The notes under the pieces: model-generated
Databases searched by the model: none
Told to the model about the DNA's origin: nothing
The model's input: only the letters and a program-made list of their open reading frames with translations
Part shown: in pieces, positions 20,927-29,075 of the stretch
Position numbering within the stretch: the stretch's first letter is position 1
Layout of the letters: each line of letters opens with the position of its first letter
Made by a program: the position numbers and the translations under genes
Source: Bifidobacterium breve DSM 20213 = JCM 1192
Lineage (GTDB): Bacteria > Actinomycetota > Actinomycetes > Actinomycetales > Bifidobacteriaceae
Assembly (NCBI RefSeq): GCF_001025175.1
Contig: NZ_AP012324.1
Coordinates: forward strand, 1-64,000
Direction: 5' to 3'
DNA length: 64,000 bases

Positions 20927-21592
20927 ATGAAGATTGATGGGCTGGAAGTGCAGGTGGTGCGTAAACCCATCAAGAATATGTACCTGCGCATCAAGCCGCC
21001 GAATGGTGTGGTCATGATTTCCGCGCCGCGGCGGATGGCCGAGCAGACCATTATTGATTTTGTCCGGGATCGGAGGCCTTGGATTGATAATCACCGGCGT
21101 CGTATGGCACTTGCCCGAGAGCGTTCGGTGATTGGCAGCTTGGGCGATTCCTGGCAGCGTGGCGCCGGCCATGGGGGAGTGGGCCTTGCTTCGGGCGGGT
21201 TCGATGGTGTAAACAACGGCAGTAGTGTGGCCACCGATAATGCGGCATTGACGTGGACTAAAGAGTTGCGTGAACGTGCGTCGGCCAATATCAACGCACA
21301 GTTGCCTGCGTTGCTGGCCAGATGGGGGCCGATTGTTGGCCGTACTCCTACGCATATCACGTTGCGGGTGATGACTTCTCGTTGGGGGTCATGCACGCCT
21401 CGTACCGGCCGAGTCCGCCTGAACCTTCAGTTGGGCCTTATGGAGCCGCAATTCCTGGAATATGTGCTGGTGCACGAAATGACCCATTTGTGGGAAAGCG
21501 GTCACGGTACCGGATTCCAGCGGCGCATGACTACGTATCTGCCGAATTGGAAGGCGTTGCGCCGCGATCTCAATCGTCGTGTGGTGCTGTAG
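20927..21592 (+). CDS. YgjP-like (DUF45) metallopeptidase-fold protein
   Basis: A 221-residue protein with the YgjP/DUF45 layout: N-terminal beta-rich part (VQVVRKPIKNMYLRIKPPNGVVMISAP), a stretch SRWGSCTPRTGRVRLNLQLGLMEP, and a zinc-binding HEMTHLWESGHGTGF motif (HExxH). This family resembles SprT/WLM-type zinc peptidases, and its cellular role is undefined. ATG 20927 begins the conserved region; a TTG start at 20834 would add 31 unconserved residues. The gene is monocistronic, downstream of the two divergently oriented tRNAs. Confidence 0.85.
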   Translation: MKIDGLEVQVVRKPIKNMYLRIKPPNGVVMISAPRRMAEQTIIDFVRDRRPWIDNHRRRMALARERSVIGSLGDSWQRGAGHGGVGLASGGFDGVNNGSSVATDNAALTWTKELRERASANINAQLPALLARWGPIVGRTPTHITLRVMTSRWGSCTPRTGRVRLNLQLGLMEPQFLEYVLVHEMTHLWESGHGTGFQRRMTTYLPNWKALRRDLNRRVVL

Positions 21593-21596
21593 GGGG

Positions 21597-21976
21597 TTAT
21601 TCGGGATGAGGTAGTTGTGGTTCCTGCCATAACTGCATGGCAACGCTGGCCCGTAGTGTGACGGTGGTTGTCTGCTTCCTTTTATTCCGGATAGTCGCCG
21701 TCGCCACTCCTGGTAGTCCTTGGGGGTGGAAGGATGCCGGCCCCTTGCCGGTTCCTGACGATGGATCATGGTCGACACCCGAGTGTCGTTTCCTTGTCAG
21801 TTTCGGACGTTTGCGGGTCGGCCTGCCTTTCGGTGGGGTCGGGGCGACGTGCTTGTGTCCGAGATATCGGCATCCTTTCCCGGCGATGTTGACAGCCGAA
21901 CCGTAGTCACGTGGGATGGTCCGCCCGCAGCCGGGGCACTGGTATTCCCTGGCTTTGCCGAGGTTCTTGTGGAGCG
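21597..21976 (-). pseudogene. C-terminal fragment of an IS200/IS605-type TnpB (OrfB)
   Basis: Reading the minus strand from about 21976 to a stop at 21597 gives an open frame of some 125 codons. It starts near LHKNLGKAREYQCPGCGRT, continues into RDYGSAVNIAGKGC and ends EPQLPHPE. The CPGCG plus RD-x(4)-NI pattern is the zinc-ribbon end of TnpB, the RNA-guided nuclease family of these elements. The N-terminal and RuvC I/II parts are absent, so it is a remnant. Its 5' edge abuts an IS30 fragment in the opposite direction, so one element was probably broken by the other. Confidence 0.8.
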
Positions 21977-22244
21977 GACCTGCAGGCCATCGTCGACGAG
22001 ATCAACGACACCCCCATGAAGGCCCTGGGCCGGGAAACGCCCAACGAGGCTTGGTATCGCGAACTCGGCAAGGTAATGTCGAGGACAAGCCACCCAAGGA
22101 CGAGCGTTGCACTTACAAATTGAATCTGGATGTCGTTCCTCTTCCGACAGGTGCGAATACCCTTGGCCCAAGGTGCAACACCCCTTCGTTTGGTTATCTG
22201 GACAATCTCCAATCTAACGGGTGTTGCACTTTCAATTAGACAAC
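21974..22244 (+). pseudogene. 3' remnant of an IS30-family element
   Basis: The plus-strand frame 21974-22123 encodes LQAIVDEINDTPMKALGRETP and a short tail, the conserved C-terminus of IS30-type transposases (INDTPRKALGWKTP-like). After it come two related sequences, GTTGCACTTACAAATTGA (22106-22123) and GTTGCACTTTCAATTAGA (22223-22240), plus arms GTGCAACACCC (22173-22183) and GGGTGTTGCAC (22219-22229), which look like the element's terminal repeats. The catalytic core is missing. Confidence 0.75.
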
Positions 22245-22485
22245 GGGACCTGATGATCTACCAACAAGTGCGGCACATCGATGAACTCGAACGGCACATC
22301 AGCGAACTTCAGCTGGAGCTGAAGTAGCGTGAAGGCCAGCAAGAGTGAGCTGATCGGTCCAACCGAGCTACTCAGCCAACCAATCCAGCCAGTCCGATCA
22401 GACCGACCTAACTGATCAGAACGGGCCTTCTGACCAGTCCGAACCATCTGACCGACCTGTACTTGTTGACTAAGTGTGCGGCCCG
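22245..22485. other. Low-complexity region without a credible gene
   Basis: A 24-codon frame at 22252-22326 (MIYQQVRHIDELERHISELQ...) resembles a coiled-coil tail and may be a remnant. From 22345 to 22470 the sequence repeats short words such as CCGATCAGACCGA and CTGATCAG. No gene is supported. Confidence 0.4.
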
Positions 22486-23799
22486 TCATTCGTTATGGAA
22501 CATGCCGGCCATGTATACAGGCAGGTAGGTTACATTCCCTTCGACTGAGACGTTGCACGGGCCAAGCACATAGCCTGTATTGAGATGGTATTCAGGGTGG
22601 GCGAGCACGTTGTCCATTGCGCGATGGCGTTTGTAGGATTTGCCGGACTTCACTTCAATCGGCAGCACGTGATCGTTGCGGTCTTGGATGAGGAAATCGA
22701 GCTCGCCAAGCTTCTTACTGTTGTAGTAATACAGGTCAAATCCGTGAGCGCGTAGCTCTTGGGCCACCGCATTTTCATAGATTGAACCGTAGTTGATATC
22801 AGGGTTGCCGTCGAGTACGTCGAGCGCGGTTTTCTTGAGAAACGAGCCGGTAAGCAGACCCACGTCGTTGTAAAAGAGTTTGAAGAGGTTACGTTCCTTG
22901 CTCATCTCCAACGGTGTGCACGGTTCGTCCACGTTGTACGCGGCGACGGCTACATCCGCATTGACCAGCCAATCGAAATCGGAAGCAACCGATTGGAATC
23001 TCATGTTCTTTTCGATTTTGGCGAAGGTAAAGCGCTTGTTTGGGTTATTTAACTCGCTGGGCACCAAATCGTAGATAGCGCGGATATGCAGCCGGTCTTC
23101 TTTGCGCGCGTATTGGCTGATATCGCGGCGATATTCACGCTTTATGTTCTCTTGTATAGTGCGCACGTCCGCAACGCTGCCGTTTGCCACGAACGAGTCG
23201 ACTGCGGCAGGCATGCCGCCGATGACCAGATATGTGGAGTATAGCTCCATGAGCCTTTGATGAATGAACTCATCCACTTCCTGGTGCTTGGCAAAGCATT
23301 CGGCAAGCATATCGAATACGTCGTTGCCGATATGCTGCGACCAGCAGAACTCTTGGAAATCCAGTGGATACATATCCAGCTCGGTCAGGTACCCGACCGG
23401 TACCGAGCGTATATCTTCGAGCTCGACTCCAAGTAGCGAGCCGGAAAGCGCGTAATCGAACCGACCATCATCTACAAGGAACTTAATTGCGGTGACCATT
23501 TCCTTGCAACGCTGGACCTCGTCAAAGAAAATCAGGGTTTTGCCGGGTGCTAATGGCGTATTTACGGCCAGTTCCAGCCTCATCAGTAGGTTTTTGGCAT
23601 CGCGGGGCCGGTCGAATAATGCAACGAGGTCAGGGTTCTCGATGAAATTGAGCTCGGCGATATGGTCGTAATGCTGTTGGGCAAAGTGCCTGATGATATA
23701 GGTTTTGCCAATCTGACGGGCTCCGGTGACCAGCAGTGCAGTGCGTTTCGGCGCGGATCTCCAAGCTTCCAGCTGTGTCTCGATTTTTCTTCGCAGCAT
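22486..23799 (-). CDS. ATP-binding protein, AAA_14/DUF4143 type
   Basis: A full-length 437-residue member of the AAA_14 plus DUF4143 family. Walker A is GARQIGKT at 26-33 and Walker B TLIFFDEVQRCKE near 98; the second half has the DUF4143 nuclease-like core (ELDFLIQDRNDHVLPIEVKSG). These proteins are common in gut bacteria and archaea, and their role is not known; a defence or mobile-element link has been proposed for similar ATPases but is not shown here. It is a single-gene unit with four regularly spaced TTTTCCAAC repeats upstream. A truncated relative lies at 45144. Confidence 0.9.
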   Translation of the reverse strand: MLRRKIETQLEAWRSAPKRTALLVTGARQIGKTYIIRHFAQQHYDHIAELNFIENPDLVALFDRPRDAKNLLMRLELAVNTPLAPGKTLIFFDEVQRCKEMVTAIKFLVDDGRFDYALSGSLLGVELEDIRSVPVGYLTELDMYPLDFQEFCWSQHIGNDVFDMLAECFAKHQEVDEFIHQRLMELYSTYLVIGGMPAAVDSFVANGSVADVRTIQENIKREYRRDISQYARKEDRLHIRAIYDLVPSELNNPNKRFTFAKIEKNMRFQSVASDFDWLVNADVAVAAYNVDEPCTPLEMSKERNLFKLFYNDVGLLTGSFLKKTALDVLDGNPDINYGSIYENAVAQELRAHGFDLYYYNSKKLGELDFLIQDRNDHVLPIEVKSGKSYKRHRAMDNVLAHPEYHLNTGYVLGPCNVSVEGNVTYLPVYMAGMFHNE

Positions 23800-23840
23800 G
23801 AGAATCTCCAGTCATTTGTAGGCCTTGCATCTATGCTGGG

Positions 23841-23956
23841 CACGTTTTCCAACTGTTTATAGAGCATATTTTACACTTTTCCAACTATAAGAATGCGGTT
23901 TTGGCTACGTTTTCCAACCTCAGAATGGGGAGTTTTATACACTTTTCCAACTTATG
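23841..23956. repeat. Four phased direct repeats upstream of the DUF4143 ATPase gene
   Basis: TTTTCCAAC occurs at 23845-23853, 23877-23885, 23910-23918 and 23944-23952, with start-to-start steps of 32, 33 and 34 bases (about three helical turns). Each is preceded by CAC or ACG, and AT-rich sequence lies between. They lie 46-153 bases upstream of the start codon, on the promoter side, so they look like iterated binding sites. Confidence 0.75.
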
Positions 23957-23990
23957 TATGTGGAGATTCTCTATTTCACGTGAGACGAAA

Positions 23991-24017
23991 GTGGCTCCCC
24001 TCTTTGAGGGGAGCCAC
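23991..24017 (-). terminator. Terminator of the Dps gene
   Basis: GTGGCTCCCCTC-TTT-GAGGGGAGCCAC, a perfect 12-bp stem, 17 bases past the Dps stop codon. It belongs to the GGCTCCCCTC repeat family. Confidence 0.75.
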
Positions 24018-24033
24018 GGAATACAGCTTTTAC

Positions 24034-24513
24034 TTATGCCAGGTGAGAGCGCATGAACCACTGGAACTTTTCGAGTTCCTGCACGTGATCCTGAATAACG
24101 TTGGAGCTGATGACGTCCAGCTCATCCAGCTCAGCGATGGCCTTGCGGTCGTCGGCGATGAAGGCGTCGTAGTACTCGATCAGCGCCTTGAGGTACTCCT
24201 CGGTGCCCACGCGGCCCTCAGCGTCGAACGACTTCCACGTGCGGTTGCGCACGATGGCGTCCGCGCGGCCGTCCGGGGTGCCGCCCAGCGTAGCGATGCG
24301 TTCGGCGGTTTCGTCAGCCTGGGCCAGCACGGCCTCGACCTCGGGGTCAAGCATCTCGTGAACGGCGATGAAGTTCGGGCCGGTCACATTCCAGTGAGCG
24401 TGCTTCAGGACCAGAGCAGCCTCCTGCTCCTGGCTCAGTCGGTTCTGCAGAATCGCGATGGCCTTCTCGCTGGTCGCCTCATCGAGTCCCGGCATAACAA
24501 ATGCAAGTGTCAT
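24034..24513 (-). CDS. dps: Dps-family ferritin-like DNA-protection protein
   Basis: A 159-residue Dps/ferritin-like protein that would store iron and limit Fenton damage. It shows the Dps ferroxidase signature HAHWNVTGPNFIAVHEMLD (with the later D and E of the site) and the four-helix length. ATG 24513 is chosen for its GAAGGAAC ribosome binding site; the upstream in-frame extension has none. It is flanked by its own terminator. In an anaerobe it works alongside the AhpC and AhpF-like proteins encoded at 28.3-31 kb, although not in the same operon. Confidence 0.93.
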   Translation of the reverse strand: MTLAFVMPGLDEATSEKAIAILQNRLSQEQEAALVLKHAHWNVTGPNFIAVHEMLDPEVEAVLAQADETAERIATLGGTPDGRADAIVRNRTWKSFDAEGRVGTEEYLKALIEYYDAFIADDRKAIAELDELDVISSNVIQDHVQELEKFQWFMRSHLA

Positions 24514-24623
24514 AATGTTCCTTCTTTCTATCGGTGGAACGTTGCTCTTCAATTCTACGATCTGCGGTTCTGCCCCGGGCCGAACAAATAGGTGGTGAAT
24601 ATCACGTGACTATTAGGACCAAT

Positions 24624-24667
24624 TGCAAAAAACTCTCACTGGCAGCGGCTCAGTGAGAGTTTTTGCA
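24624..24667 (-). terminator. Terminator of the CBS-domain protein gene
   Basis: TGCAAAAAACTCTCACT / AGTGAGAGTTTTTGCA, a 16-bp stem with T6 on the minus strand, just past the stop at 24676. It may act in both directions. Confidence 0.85.
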
Positions 24668-24675
24668 AAACGCGG

Positions 24676-26019
24676 TTAGTTGGCGTCGTCAGTTTGGGGT
24701 TCCTCCGGCAGTGGCGCATGGTCCGGGGCACCGGCTTTGCGGACTTCGATGGTTTCGATGCGGCGGCCATCCACCTTGGTGATGACCATGTTGTAGCCGT
24801 CGTCGGAATGCAGCACGTCGCCCATCGCACCCATCTTGCCGGTCTTGGACAGGAAGTAGCCGGCGACCGTCTCGTACGGGCCGTCCTCCAATTCGATGCC
24901 GGTCAGATCGGCGAAGTCCTCAATGGTCATGCTGGCCTCGATCGTGGCCACACCATTGACGAACGCGGTGCGGGTGGTGCGTTCGCCGCCCTTCTCGCTG
25001 GGCAGATCGTACTCATCGCGAATATCGCCCACAAGCTCCTCAGTCATATCCTCAAGCGTCACGATGCCGTCCGTGCCGCCGTACTCGTCGATGACCACGG
25101 CCAGATGGATGCCGCGCTTACGCAGCAGTTCCAGGCTCGGCAGCAGCTTGGAGGTGCCGGGCAGGGAGATGCCTTCGCGCACCACATCGCGCACGATCTT
25201 GGCGTTCGGATCGCGCACGTCCAGCAGATCGCGCACATGCACGAAGCCGATCACGTCGTCGAAATCCTTGCCGGTCACCGGGTAACGGGAGTACGGCTGG
25301 TCGCGTACGAACGCGGCGGCCTCGGCCAGGGGCTGGTCGCCCTCGATGAAGACCACGTCGGCACGCGGGCGCATCACCTCGGCGACGATGGTTTCGGACG
25401 CATCGAACACATCGTCCAGAATCGTGCGTTCGTCCTTGGAGAGGTTGGTGTTGGAGCTGACCAGCACGCGCAGCTCGTCGTCGGACACCTCGGACTCGGT
25501 CTGCTGCGGGTCGAAGCCGAGCAGGCGGACGATGCCGTTCGTGTTCTTGCCGATGAGCCAGATGATCGGGCGGCAGACGGCGGCGAAGGCGTCGATGGCG
25601 GGCACCACGGCGCGCGCGATCTGCTCGGTGCGCTGCATGGCGATGCGCTTGGGCACCATCTCGGAGATAACGATGGAGCAGTAGGAGATGATGAGGGTCA
25701 GGATGATGTTCACCAGGCCGCCGGCGATGCCGGGGTGCACACCCCAGCTTTCGACCACCGGAATCAGGTAGGGGGCGATGGAAGAGGCGCCGAATGAGGC
25801 GGACAGGAAGCCGGAGAGCGTCACACCGATCTGCACGGTGGAGAGGAAGGTGTTCGGGTCACGTGCGATTTTGGCGACTTTGGCGCCGCGAGCGTCCTCC
25901 TGCTCCATTTGCTCGATCTGCGAGCCGCGCAGAGAGACCAATGCCAACTCGGTGCCGGAGAACACGGAACCGATAACGAGAAATACAAAAATCAGGAGGA
26001 TGTTCAAACCAAGTGACAT
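24676..26019 (-). CDS. CNNM/CorC-type membrane protein (DUF21, CBS pair, CorC_HlyC)
   Basis: A 447-residue member of the hemolysin-like UPF0053 family. An N-terminal DUF21 membrane domain (three helices, residues about 1-150; FSGTELALVSLRGSQIEQ) is followed by two CBS repeats (about 205-330; EVMRPRADVVFIEGD; VVIDEYGGTDGIVTLEDM) and a CorC_HlyC domain that ends in acidic residues. Relatives act in magnesium or cobalt export or regulation; the old hemolysin name is misleading. ATG 26019 is preferred since the conserved helix begins there, and the ribosome binding site is weak. Confidence 0.92.
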   Translation of the reverse strand: MSLGLNILLIFVFLVIGSVFSGTELALVSLRGSQIEQMEQEDARGAKVAKIARDPNTFLSTVQIGVTLSGFLSASFGASSIAPYLIPVVESWGVHPGIAGGLVNIILTLIISYCSIVISEMVPKRIAMQRTEQIARAVVPAIDAFAAVCRPIIWLIGKNTNGIVRLLGFDPQQTESEVSDDELRVLVSSNTNLSKDERTILDDVFDASETIVAEVMRPRADVVFIEGDQPLAEAAAFVRDQPYSRYPVTGKDFDDVIGFVHVRDLLDVRDPNAKIVRDVVREGISLPGTSKLLPSLELLRKRGIHLAVVIDEYGGTDGIVTLEDMTEELVGDIRDEYDLPSEKGGERTTRTAFVNGVATIEASMTIEDFADLTGIELEDGPYETVAGYFLSKTGKMGAMGDVLHSDDGYNMVITKVDGRRIETIEVRKAGAPDHAPLPEEPQTDDAN

Positions 26020-26126
26020 GCCTTTAACTCTAGGGGAGTGGCACGTCAAATTGGGGTGTGCTGGCTGGGCAGGGTTTGCTGGCTGCGCTGGCTATGTGAG
26101 GCGTGATGTGTGCCGACGTGCGTGAC

Positions 26127-26246
26127 GGTGTGAAATAGTATGCAATGGTACGCAATCGTGTCATATGGTGTAATTTCGTGTAATTTGGTACGCATTCGTG
26201 TAATATAGTACGCAATCGTGGCAGATGGTACGTGTTGTGGGCAGGA
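26127..26246. repeat. Tandem 20-bp repeats upstream of an ATPase gene
   Basis: Six consecutive 20-base units: 26127, 26147, 26167, 26187, 26207 and 26227 as unit starts. The core word is GGTACGCAATCGTGT; units 2, 4 and 5 are closest to it, while the first, third and last are decayed. The last unit contains the ribosome binding site of the gene that begins at 26255. No spacers are present, so this is not a CRISPR array. Confidence 0.85.
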
Positions 26247-26254
26247 GTATGGTC

Positions 26255-27391
26255 ATGGCAAGCAATCCCTTCAAACCAACCGCCGGTAAAATGCCGCCGA
26301 TTCTTATTGGTCGGCACTCCATCATCGAGGATTTTTCCGAAGCGTTGACCAACGGAGTAGGGGCTCCTGGGCGCATTATGCTGGTCACCGGGCAGCGTGG
26401 CTTTGGAAAGACGGTGATGCTCACCGAATTTCGGCGTATCGCCAAAGCGCAGCATTGGGAAGTCATTGGAGAGACGGCGTCCGCGGGGCTTGTCACGAGA
26501 CTCATAGCGGCATTATCGCCTTCGGGATTGCGCCTGGATCAGGCCAACATCAGTCCTTCCATTGGAATTTCCGGCATTGCCACGGCGAGTCTCGGGCAAG
26601 CGCACTTTTCTGCGGAATTCAATCCGCTGACGTTGCGCAACGCGTTGAATAAACAGTTGGGCAGTAAGAAGCTCGGTAAGGGGAAGGGCATTCTTATCAC
26701 CATCGATGAGACGCAAGCGGCCTCACACGATGATTTGGTGGCTATTGCTACAGCCGTGCAGCACGTCATTACGGATGCCGATGAAAGTGATACGCCTGAT
26801 GCCGACAAGAAAGGCGTTGCCATCGTATTTGCCGGCTTGCCGTATATGGTCAACGATTTGCTGGATAACGAGGTGACCACATTTTTGCGCCGCGCGTTGC
26901 GCCGTGAGCTAGATAATGTGCCGCTTCCAGACGTCAAGAATGCGTTCTTGGAGACGGTTGCGGATTCCGGTAAGACCATCAGCGAGGAGGACGCGCTGGA
27001 GGCCGCTCGCCAGTCCGACGGATATCCGTATATGGTGCAGCTCGTCGGCTATTACATGTGGCAATCCGCGCAGCGTCGAGGCTCGAATGTCATTACTGCT
27101 GATGATGTGACAACCGGTGTTTCCGATGCGTTGCTCGCCTTCGACGATGCCGTATGCGCTCCGGCGTTGGACGGTACCACCAGCGCAGAACGGTTGTTCC
27201 TTACGGCGATGGCCGAAGATTCGCCGAATCCCACGCAGGTTGGCGATATTGTGGATCGCACGCGCAGAAGCCGCAGCTGGGTGAGCAAGTACCGGGCGAT
27301 TCTCATCAAGGATCAGCTCATTCGACCAGCTGGGCATGGGCGGCTGGAGTTTGCGGTGCCGCATTTGGGGCAATATTTGCAGTCACTATAG
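26255..27391 (+). CDS. ATP-binding protein, AAA_16/archaeal-type ATPase
   Basis: A 378-residue STAND-like ATPase. Walker A is GQRGFGKT at 46-53, Walker B ILITIDETQAA near 148, and the C-terminal part (SWVSKYRAILIKDQLIRPAGHGRLEFAVP) is a winged-helix-like domain. ATG 26255 is chosen because GCAGGAG sits eight bases before it; ATG 26249 is too close to that site. Function is unknown. Six tandem 20-bp repeats occupy its promoter, which suggests it is tightly controlled, possibly by itself through the winged helix. Confidence 0.85.
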   Translation: MASNPFKPTAGKMPPILIGRHSIIEDFSEALTNGVGAPGRIMLVTGQRGFGKTVMLTEFRRIAKAQHWEVIGETASAGLVTRLIAALSPSGLRLDQANISPSIGISGIATASLGQAHFSAEFNPLTLRNALNKQLGSKKLGKGKGILITIDETQAASHDDLVAIATAVQHVITDADESDTPDADKKGVAIVFAGLPYMVNDLLDNEVTTFLRRALRRELDNVPLPDVKNAFLETVADSGKTISEEDALEAARQSDGYPYMVQLVGYYMWQSAQRRGSNVITADDVTTGVSDALLAFDDAVCAPALDGTTSAERLFLTAMAEDSPNPTQVGDIVDRTRRSRSWVSKYRAILIKDQLIRPAGHGRLEFAVPHLGQYLQSL

Positions 27392-27406
27392 AACTGCAAA
27401 CAAGGC

Positions 27407-28090
27407 TCAGAAGCTCAGCACTTCCACTTTGCCGGAGTCGAGCTGGTAGCGGGCGCCGACGATCATGAGCTTGTCGTCGGCGAGAGCCTGCTGGATAACG
27501 GGGGACTGCTCCGCCAGAGTCTCAATGGTATGGGCCACGTGCACGCGCTCAATATCCTCGTGCTCCTCAAGTTCCGCCTCGCGCGCTTGCCACACGGACA
27601 TGCCGGCCTGGCGTAGGATAATCGACTCGGCGGTGGCGATGTGCTCATCGAGATCATCCATGGCGTCGGCGGCTTCCAACGAACCATCTGCCTCGGAGGT
27701 GATGGTGCGCATCAGGTCGTCAAGCTCCTGCGTGGCGGCCTCGATTGCGCCGCAATGCTCATGGCCCAACACGCAGATCAGACTGACATGCAGCTTCTTG
27801 ACCGCATACTCCAACGAAGCGATGACGGCACTATCGATGAGCTGGCCGGCGGTGCGTACGGTGAACAGGTCGCCCAAGCCCTCATCGAAGATGATTTCCG
27901 GAGGCACGCGCGAATCCGAGCAGGCCAGCACGGCCGCATCCGGATTTTGGCCGTCTAGCAACGTCTGGCGAGTTTCCTTGTCTTGCCATGGATGGTCCGG
28001 CTTGCCTTCGGCGAATCGGCGATTGCCTTGGAGCATACGGCTCCACGTCGCATTTGCGGTCGATTCCTGTTCAACGTCTGCCTGAGCCAT
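27407..28090 (-). CDS. Beta-class carbonic anhydrase
   Basis: Interconverts CO2 and bicarbonate, here most useful for supplying bicarbonate to PEP carboxylase (ppc at 47.6 kb) and biosynthesis. The 227-residue protein has zinc ligands Cys57 (CSDSR, with the Asp59-Arg61 dyad), His110 and Cys113 (HEHCGA). ATG 28090 follows GGAGG at five bases; an in-frame upstream extension lacks support. It is convergent with the ATPase gene with only 15 bases between the stop codons. Confidence 0.95.
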   Translation of the reverse strand: MAQADVEQESTANATWSRMLQGNRRFAEGKPDHPWQDKETRQTLLDGQNPDAAVLACSDSRVPPEIIFDEGLGDLFTVRTAGQLIDSAVIASLEYAVKKLHVSLICVLGHEHCGAIEAATQELDDLMRTITSEADGSLEAADAMDDLDEHIATAESIILRQAGMSVWQAREAELEEHEDIERVHVAHTIETLAEQSPVIQQALADDKLMIVGARYQLDSGKVEVLSF

Positions 28091-28356
28091 GAAAACCTCC
28101 ATTATCAGCGGACTGCTGGTACCCATAGTAGCGATTGGAAGTGCGGATTCGCGGCTGCATGCATAATCTGGCTTTGCCCAAAGCATAATGAGAACGCTCA
28201 CAATCTCAATCCTGTTTAAGGGTGGGCCGTGATGATAGTCAGCACAAGGGCTGTGGCTGGTGTGATAAGGCTCATATGTTCTGTCCGTGCGAGCCCTGTG
28301 CCGCCACACTACGATGGGTTCTGGTAATCGCCTGAAGAATCCTGAAAGGACCGAAA

Positions 28357-28920
28357 ATGACTCTTCTGCAGCATGAATTGACCGATTTCAAGGTGAACGC
28401 ATTCCAGAACAACGAGTTCCACGAGGTGACCAAGGACGATGTGCTCGGCCACTGGTCCCTGTTCTTCTTCTACCCGGCTGACTTCACGTTCGTGTGCCCC
28501 ACCGAGCTTGAGGACTTGGCCGAGAACTACGCCAAGTTCAAGGAAATCGGCTGCGAGGTCTACTCCGTCTCCTGCGACACCCACTTCGTGCACAAGGCCT
28601 GGCATGACGCCAACGAGAAGATCGCCAAGATTGAATACCCGATGCTGGCCGACCCGACCGCCCTATTGGCCAAAGATCTCGACACCTACAACGAAGTTGA
28701 TGGCATGGCCGAACGCGGTGACTTCATCGTGAGCCCTGAGGGCAAGGTTGTGGCTTACGAGGTCATCTCCTCCAACGTGGGTCGTAACGCCGAAGAGCTG
28801 CTGCGCCGCGTGCAGGCCTCCCAGTTTGTCTACGAGCACGGCGACCAGGTTTGCCCTGCCAACTGGACCCCGGGCGAGGAAACCATTGAGCCCAGCCTCG
28901 ACCTCGTCGGCCAGCTGTGA
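28357..28920 (+). CDS. ahpC: Alkyl hydroperoxide reductase subunit C (2-Cys peroxiredoxin)
   Basis: Reduces H2O2 and organic peroxides. The 187-residue protein has the peroxidatic Cys47 in FYPADFTFVCPTE and the resolving Cys in QVCPANWTPGE, the canonical AhpC pattern. A CTGAAAGGACC ribosome binding site precedes ATG 28357. The reductase gene for its disulfide follows 155 bases later, after a GC-rich repeat, so both form one functional unit that protects this anaerobe from oxygen. The frame is intact. Confidence 0.97.
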   Translation: MTLLQHELTDFKVNAFQNNEFHEVTKDDVLGHWSLFFFYPADFTFVCPTELEDLAENYAKFKEIGCEVYSVSCDTHFVHKAWHDANEKIAKIEYPMLADPTALLAKDLDTYNEVDGMAERGDFIVSPEGKVVAYEVISSNVGRNAEELLRRVQASQFVYEHGDQVCPANWTPGEETIEPSLDLVGQL

Positions 28921-28945
28921 CGGTTTGAACTAAGGCATGTTGTTT

Positions 28946-29050
28946 GCCCCCCGCTGGCGGGGGGCTGTCGGCAACGCCGACTGGAGGTGGTCGCGGCAAT
29001 AGGTGAACCAACCCCCACCCGCTTCGCGGGAGCCCCCGCCAGCGGGGGCC
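28946..29050. repeat. GC-rich palindromic repeat between ahpC and its reductase gene
   Basis: Two hairpins, GCCCCCCGC-TG-GCGGGGGGC (28946-28965) and GCCCCCGC-CA-GCGGGGGC (29032-29049), bracket about 65 bases that contain TAGGTGAACCAACCCCCACCC. The two hairpins can also pair with each other. It resembles a REP element and could reduce read-through into the reductase gene. Confidence 0.7.
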
Positions 29051-29075
29051 TGTGTATATGCAAGGAGTTTCAATC

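Noticed and set aside
23841..23956. CRISPR array
   Set aside because: The repeated word is only nine bases, and there are only four copies with no cas gene nearby; better explained as iterated binding sites.
26127..26246. CRISPR array
   Set aside because: The 20-base units are contiguous with no spacers and there are no cas genes nearby.
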